A stretch of DNA of 64,000 nucleotides from Piscinibacter defluvii (GTDB lineage: Bacteria; Pseudomonadota; Gammaproteobacteria; Burkholderiales; Burkholderiaceae_C): assembly GCF_004011805.1 (NCBI RefSeq), contig NZ_RCHJ01000014.1:186001-250000 (forward strand), given 5' to 3'. Below the pieces are notes generated by a model that was not told where the DNA came from, searched no databases, and was given only the letters and a program-made list of their open reading frames with translations. This document shows, piece by piece, positions 60,526-64,000 of this stretch; position 1 is the stretch's first letter; each line of letters begins with the position of its first letter. The position numbers were made by a program, and so were the translations under genes.

Positions 60526-62356
60526 GCAGCCGCACCCGGCGCAGTCCCTCGCCGTAGGCGAGGTCCATGCGCAGCGGGCCGACCGGGCTGCGCCAGCGCA
60601 GGCCGAGGCCGTAGCCGCGCGCCAGCTTCAGCGCGGTCCAGGTATTGGCCGCGTTGCCGGCGTCGAAGAACAGCGCCCACCACACCGACGGCAGCTTCGC
60701 CGACAGGGGCCGGGCGACCTCGGCGCTGCCGGTCAGCATCACGCGGCCCGAGGCGAGCGCGCCGTCCACCGTCGGCCCCAGCTCGCGGTAGCCGTAGCCG
60801 CGCACCGAGTCGTCGCCGCCGGCACGGAACAGCAGCGGGTCGGGAATGGCCAGCGTCTCGCGCGCGAACAGCTCGCCGGCCTCGGCGCGCACCACGCCGT
60901 ACCACGCGGCGCCGAGCGGCTTGTAGACGGTCAGCCGGCCGTACAGCCGCGCGAACGGACCCTGGTCGCGCGCCGTGCCGGTGACGCCGCTGGTCCTGCG
61001 GCCGCGCGCCTCGCCGGCACCGGCCTGCAGCGCGAGCGTGTAGCCGTCGGTGGGCAGCAGCACGCTGTCCACCTCGCGGAAGGTCCAGTGGTAGTTGGCC
61101 CACAGCGCGTCGGCGATCGTGCTGCCGGCCAGCGTGTCCAGGCGCGCGTGCACCAGCTCGCCGTAGTACAGCCGCTCCAGGCGCTGCGTGTCCAGTGTGC
61201 GGCCGATGCGTGCGCTCGAGGCGGTGCGCAGCTCCTCGCCCGAGCGCAGCCGCTCGTACGAGCCGGCGATCAGGTTGCGGTACTGGCCCTCCAGCGGCCA
61301 GGACAGCAGCTCGCCCTCCCAGCGCTTGAGGTCCGAGCCGTACTCGAGCTTGTTGCGCGCGATCCACTCCAGCCCGAACGGCCGGCGGTGCAGGTGCTCG
61401 AGCGTGACACGCGGGCCGGTGTTGGCGCTGATGCCCACGCCGGTGGTGGCCTGCTGCAGCGGCTGCTCGCGCAGGCGCACGCGCACCGGGGTCTGCTCGG
61501 CCTGGGCCGGATCGGGGTCGATGTCGACCGTGGCGGCCTCGAACAGGCCGCTCTTGCCCAGGCGCTCCTGGAAGTCGAGCAGCGTCTTCTCGCTGTACGG
61601 CGTGCCGGGGCCGAAGCCGGCCAGGTGACGCACCGCGGATTCGTCGTAGCGCTCGATGCCGCTGATGGCCAGCGGGCCGAGCGTGAACAGCGGCCCGCTG
61701 TCGAGCTCGAGCTGCAGCGCCGCTGCCTGGCGCGGCACGTCGATCTGGGCGCGGGTGCCGGCCCAGGCGGCGGCCGGGTAGCCCTGCGCCCGCACACGCG
61801 CCAGCGTGCCGTTCTTGGCCGCCGACCAGTCGGCCTGGCGGAACGGCGTGCCCGGCGGCATCGGCCAGTCGTGCTGCAGCGCCGCGAGCTGCGCCGCGGC
61901 CGGGCCCTGCGGGTCGGCCTGTGCGGCATCCTGCAGCGCACCGCGGGCCGTCAGCTCGGCACTCGTCACGCGCACCTGCGCGCCGGGCTGCACCGTCACG
62001 CGCAGCAGCGGCAGCGCGCCGGGCGGATCCTCGCGCGCGATCGTCACGGTGGCGCCGAACAGGCCTTCGGTCTCGAGCAGCGCACGTGCCTGCGCGGGCG
62101 CGGCGGCGGCCAGGCGGCGCAGCTCGTTGTCGTCGATGGCGTCGGTTGCCGGCGCATTGCGGAAGCGCGCCAGGTCCAGGTGCTCGAGCAGCAGCGCGCG
62201 CAGCTCGTCGGGCGCCTCGACCTCGAGGCGGTACAGCGGCTGCGCCGGCGCGCTGCCCGCCTCGGCCGGCTTCTCGCCGCCCGGCAGCAGCGCGCAGCCC
62301 TGCAGCGCCGCGAGCACCAGCGCACCGAGCAGGCGGCGCGCGGCGGCGGGCGTCAT
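60500..62356 (-). CDS. tamA: Outer-membrane assembly protein TamA (Omp85 family)
   Basis: Outer-membrane barrel partner of TamB. Of its 618 residues the N-terminal ~260 form three POTRA-like domains (VEAPDELRALLLEHLDLARF, LFTLGPLAISGIERYDESAV); the rest is a 16-strand barrel with the Omp85 signature FRAGGDDSVRGYGYRELGP and the closing LHVSVGIAF. The signal peptide ends in LQGC, a lipobox, so the mature protein may be lipidated. It overlaps the VWA gene by ATGA and tamB by 26 bp. Confidence 0.92.
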   Translation of the reverse strand: MTPAAARRLLGALVLAALQGCALLPGGEKPAEAGSAPAQPLYRLEVEAPDELRALLLEHLDLARFRNAPATDAIDDNELRRLAAAAPAQARALLETEGLFGATVTIAREDPPGALPLLRVTVQPGAQVRVTSAELTARGALQDAAQADPQGPAAAQLAALQHDWPMPPGTPFRQADWSAAKNGTLARVRAQGYPAAAWAGTRAQIDVPRQAAALQLELDSGPLFTLGPLAISGIERYDESAVRHLAGFGPGTPYSEKTLLDFQERLGKSGLFEAATVDIDPDPAQAEQTPVRVRLREQPLQQATTGVGISANTGPRVTLEHLHRRPFGLEWIARNKLEYGSDLKRWEGELLSWPLEGQYRNLIAGSYERLRSGEELRTASSARIGRTLDTQRLERLYYGELVHARLDTLAGSTIADALWANYHWTFREVDSVLLPTDGYTLALQAGAGEARGRRTSGVTGTARDQGPFARLYGRLTVYKPLGAAWYGVVRAEAGELFARETLAIPDPLLFRAGGDDSVRGYGYRELGPTVDGALASGRVMLTGSAEVARPLSAKLPSVWWALFFDAGNAANTWTALKLARGYGLGLRWRSPVGPLRMDLAYGEGLRRVRLHVSVGIAF

Positions 62357-63525
62357 TTGCCGAGCAGGCGCATCGCCCCTTCGAGGCCCTGCAGCGTGAG
62401 CGGGAACATGCGCTGGTTCATCAGCTGCTGCACGATCGCGATGCTCTGCCGGTAGCCCCACACGCCCTGCGGCTCGGGGTTGATCCAGGCGAACTTGGGG
62501 AAGGCCTGCGTGAGCCGCTGCAGCCACTCGGCGCCCGGCTCCTCGTTGTTGTACTCGACGCTGCCGCCGGGCTGCAGGATCTCGTACGGGCTCATCGTCG
62601 CGTCGCCGACGAACACCAGCTTGTAGTCTTTGTTGTACTTGCGGATCACGTCCCAGGTCGGCGTCTTCTCGCTGTAGCGGCGCCGGTTGTTCTTCCAGAC
62701 GAAGTCGTAGACGCAGTTGTGGAAGTAGTAGAACTCGAGGTGCTTGAACTCGCTCTTGGCGGCGCTGAACAGCTCCTCGACGCGGTGGATGTGCTCGTCC
62801 ATCGTGCCGCCCACGTCCATCAGCAGCAGCACCTTCACCTTGTTGTGCCGCTCGGGCACCATCTTGATGTCCAGCCAGCCGGCGTTGGCGGCGGTCGAGC
62901 GGATCGTGTCGTCCAGATCCAGCTCCTCCTCGGAGCCCTCGCGCGCGAAGCGGCGCAAGCGGCGCAGCGCGACCTTGATGTTGCGCGTGCCGAGTTCGAG
63001 CGAGTCGTCGTAGTCCTTGTACTGGCGCTGGTCCCACACCTTCACCGCGCTCTTGTTGCGGCCCTTGTCCTGGCCGATGCGGATGCCCTGCGGGTTGTAG
63101 CCGTAGGCGCCGAAGGGGCTGGTGCCGCCGGTGCCGATCCACTTGCTGCCGCCCTCGTGGCGCTCCTTCTGCTCCTCGAAGCGCTTCTTGAGCGTCTCCA
63201 TCAGCTCGTCCCAGCCCATCTTCTCGATGGCCGCCTTCTCCTCCGGGCTGAGCTCGAGCTCGAGCTGCTTGCGCAGCCACTCGAGCGGCACGTCCTGGCT
63301 GAAGTCGGCCACCCTCTCGACGCCCTTGAAGTAGGCGGCGAAGGCGCGGTCGAACTTGTCGTACTGGGCCTCGTCCTTGATCAGCGCGGTGCGGGCGAGG
63401 AAGTAGAACTGGTCGACGGATTGGTCGATCACGCCGGCCTGCAGCGCCTCGAGCAGCGTCAGGTACTCCTTGACGGAGACCTTCAGCTTGGCCGAGCGAA
63501 GCGCGTAGAAGAAGTTGATCAGCAT
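62353..63525 (-). CDS. VWA-domain protein (CoxE-like)
   Basis: A 390-residue cytoplasmic protein. The first ~180 residues are helical (MLINFFYALRSAKLKVSVKE, FGAYGYNPQGIRIGQDKGRN) and the C-terminal part is a von Willebrand factor A domain. The metal-ion site reads DVGGTMD in place of DxSxS. VFVGDATMSPYEIL and PKFAWINPEPQG are family features. Such proteins often work with MoxR-type AAA ATPases; none is in the window. It is coupled to tamA by ATGA, so the whole tam unit may depend on its translation. Confidence 0.85.
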   Translation of the reverse strand: MLINFFYALRSAKLKVSVKEYLTLLEALQAGVIDQSVDQFYFLARTALIKDEAQYDKFDRAFAAYFKGVERVADFSQDVPLEWLRKQLELELSPEEKAAIEKMGWDELMETLKKRFEEQKERHEGGSKWIGTGGTSPFGAYGYNPQGIRIGQDKGRNKSAVKVWDQRQYKDYDDSLELGTRNIKVALRRLRRFAREGSEEELDLDDTIRSTAANAGWLDIKMVPERHNKVKVLLLMDVGGTMDEHIHRVEELFSAAKSEFKHLEFYYFHNCVYDFVWKNNRRRYSEKTPTWDVIRKYNKDYKLVFVGDATMSPYEILQPGGSVEYNNEEPGAEWLQRLTQAFPKFAWINPEPQGVWGYRQSIAIVQQLMNQRMFPLTLQGLEGAMRLLGK

Positions 63526-63568
63526 GGCAGGACCGCTTCCCGCCGCCGAGGATACACGCCGACGAAAC

Positions 63569-64000
63569 TCAGCGCTTCGGCCCGGGATCGTGCCGCTTCA
63601 ACCAGGCGAAGAACTCGCCGTACCACTGGCGCGAGTTGCGCGGCTTGAGCACCCAGTGGTTCTCGTCGGGGAACCACAGCAGCCGGGCGTCCACGCCCTT
63701 GGCCTTGAGGGTGTTGTAGTAGGCCAGACCCTGGGCGTCGGGCACGCGGTAGTCGAGCGCGCCGTGAATCACCAGCGTGGGCGTCTGCATGGACTTCACG
63801 AAGGCGTGCGGGCTCTGCGCATGCACCCTGGCCATGTCGTCCCAGTAGGAGGCGCCGAGCTCGCGCGGGAACCAGGTGTAGACGTCCTCGGCGAACATGC
63901 CCACCCAGTCGAAGCAGCCGGCATGGCAGACGTAGGCGCGGTAGCGCTCGGGCCTGGCATGCGCGTTCAGCCACGCGACCAGGTAGCCGCCGTAGCTGCC
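63569..64000 (-). CDS. S9-family (prolyl oligopeptidase) serine peptidase, C-terminal part
   Basis: The last 144 codons of an alpha/beta hydrolase peptidase whose beginning is beyond base 64000. All three catalytic parts are present: the nucleophile in GSYGG at the very edge, Asp in HGALDYRVP, and His in FPDENHWVLKP. It resembles dipeptidyl/acylaminoacyl peptidases. The missing part would be the N-terminal beta-propeller. It is upstream of the VWA gene on the same strand, 43 bp away. Confidence 0.85.
   Translation of the reverse strand, partial: GSYGGYLVAWLNAHARPERYRAYVCHAGCFDWVGMFAEDVYTWFPRELGASYWDDMARVHAQSPHAFVKSMQTPTLVIHGALDYRVPDAQGLAYYNTLKAKGVDARLLWFPDENHWVLKPRNSRQWYGEFFAWLKRHDPGPKR

Overview
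The window is chromosomal DNA of very high GC content, about 70 percent by eye, with dense genes and many ATGA or GTGA overlaps. A Bug-family solute receptor, the gene set fmdB-DUF502-aspS-nudB-EEP-clsB, a DUF971-ubiE-Tim44-like set and long GC-rich intergenic repeats all point to a betaproteobacterium of the order Burkholderiales (Rubrivivax/Leptothrix-like). This placement is inferred from gene content; no rRNA is present to confirm it.

Layout. Positions 1-6526 hold a partial Bug receptor, a TPR/GGDEF diguanylate cyclase, two PPOX-like flavin-fold genes, a HIT protein, a DUF971 protein and ubiE. A Tim44-like gene follows. At 7142-12066 lies a reverse-strand block of four nucleotide-sugar genes (two sugar-nucleotide modifying enzymes, a GDP-mannose synthase and galE) that sits inside an otherwise ubiquinone-related neighbourhood (ubiE ... 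ubiJ-ubiB). Then come a sodium/solute symporter, fmdB, DUF502, aspS, nudB, an EEP nuclease/phosphatase and cardiolipin synthase B. Positions 21521-31473 carry two small exported proteins, the ligase-associated repair genes (MBL-fold exonuclease, ATP-dependent ligase and, further on, Lhr-type helicase), a lipoprotein, an AsmA/DUF748-like protein, a DUF429 protein, a DUF1232 protein and a secreted nuclease. Positions 31477-44507 hold arginase, a LOG-family protein, moeB, ctpA, divergent iron(III) ABC transporter genes, a tartrate/malate dehydrogenase and two amidohydrolase genes.

From 44529 to 56282 there is an 11.75-kb integrated element in the 3' end of a tRNA-Arg(CCT) gene. It is bounded by a 24-bp direct repeat with one mismatch and has a P4-type tyrosine integrase next to the tRNA. 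Almost all of its genes lie on the reverse strand in an overlapping chain: integrase, small Zn-binding-like protein, AlpA-like regulator, RepA-like helicase, RuvC-like nuclease, several unknowns and a small terminase subunit. No large terminase, portal, capsid or tail gene was found. It therefore looks like a phage satellite, or a prophage that has lost its structural module. A striking array of seven CGTWTCG heptamers and a nested inverted repeat beside the helicase gene may be its origin or control region.

The last part, 56359-64000, holds tamB, tamA and a VWA-domain gene in one overlapping operon, and the C-terminal end of an S9-family peptidase that runs off the window.
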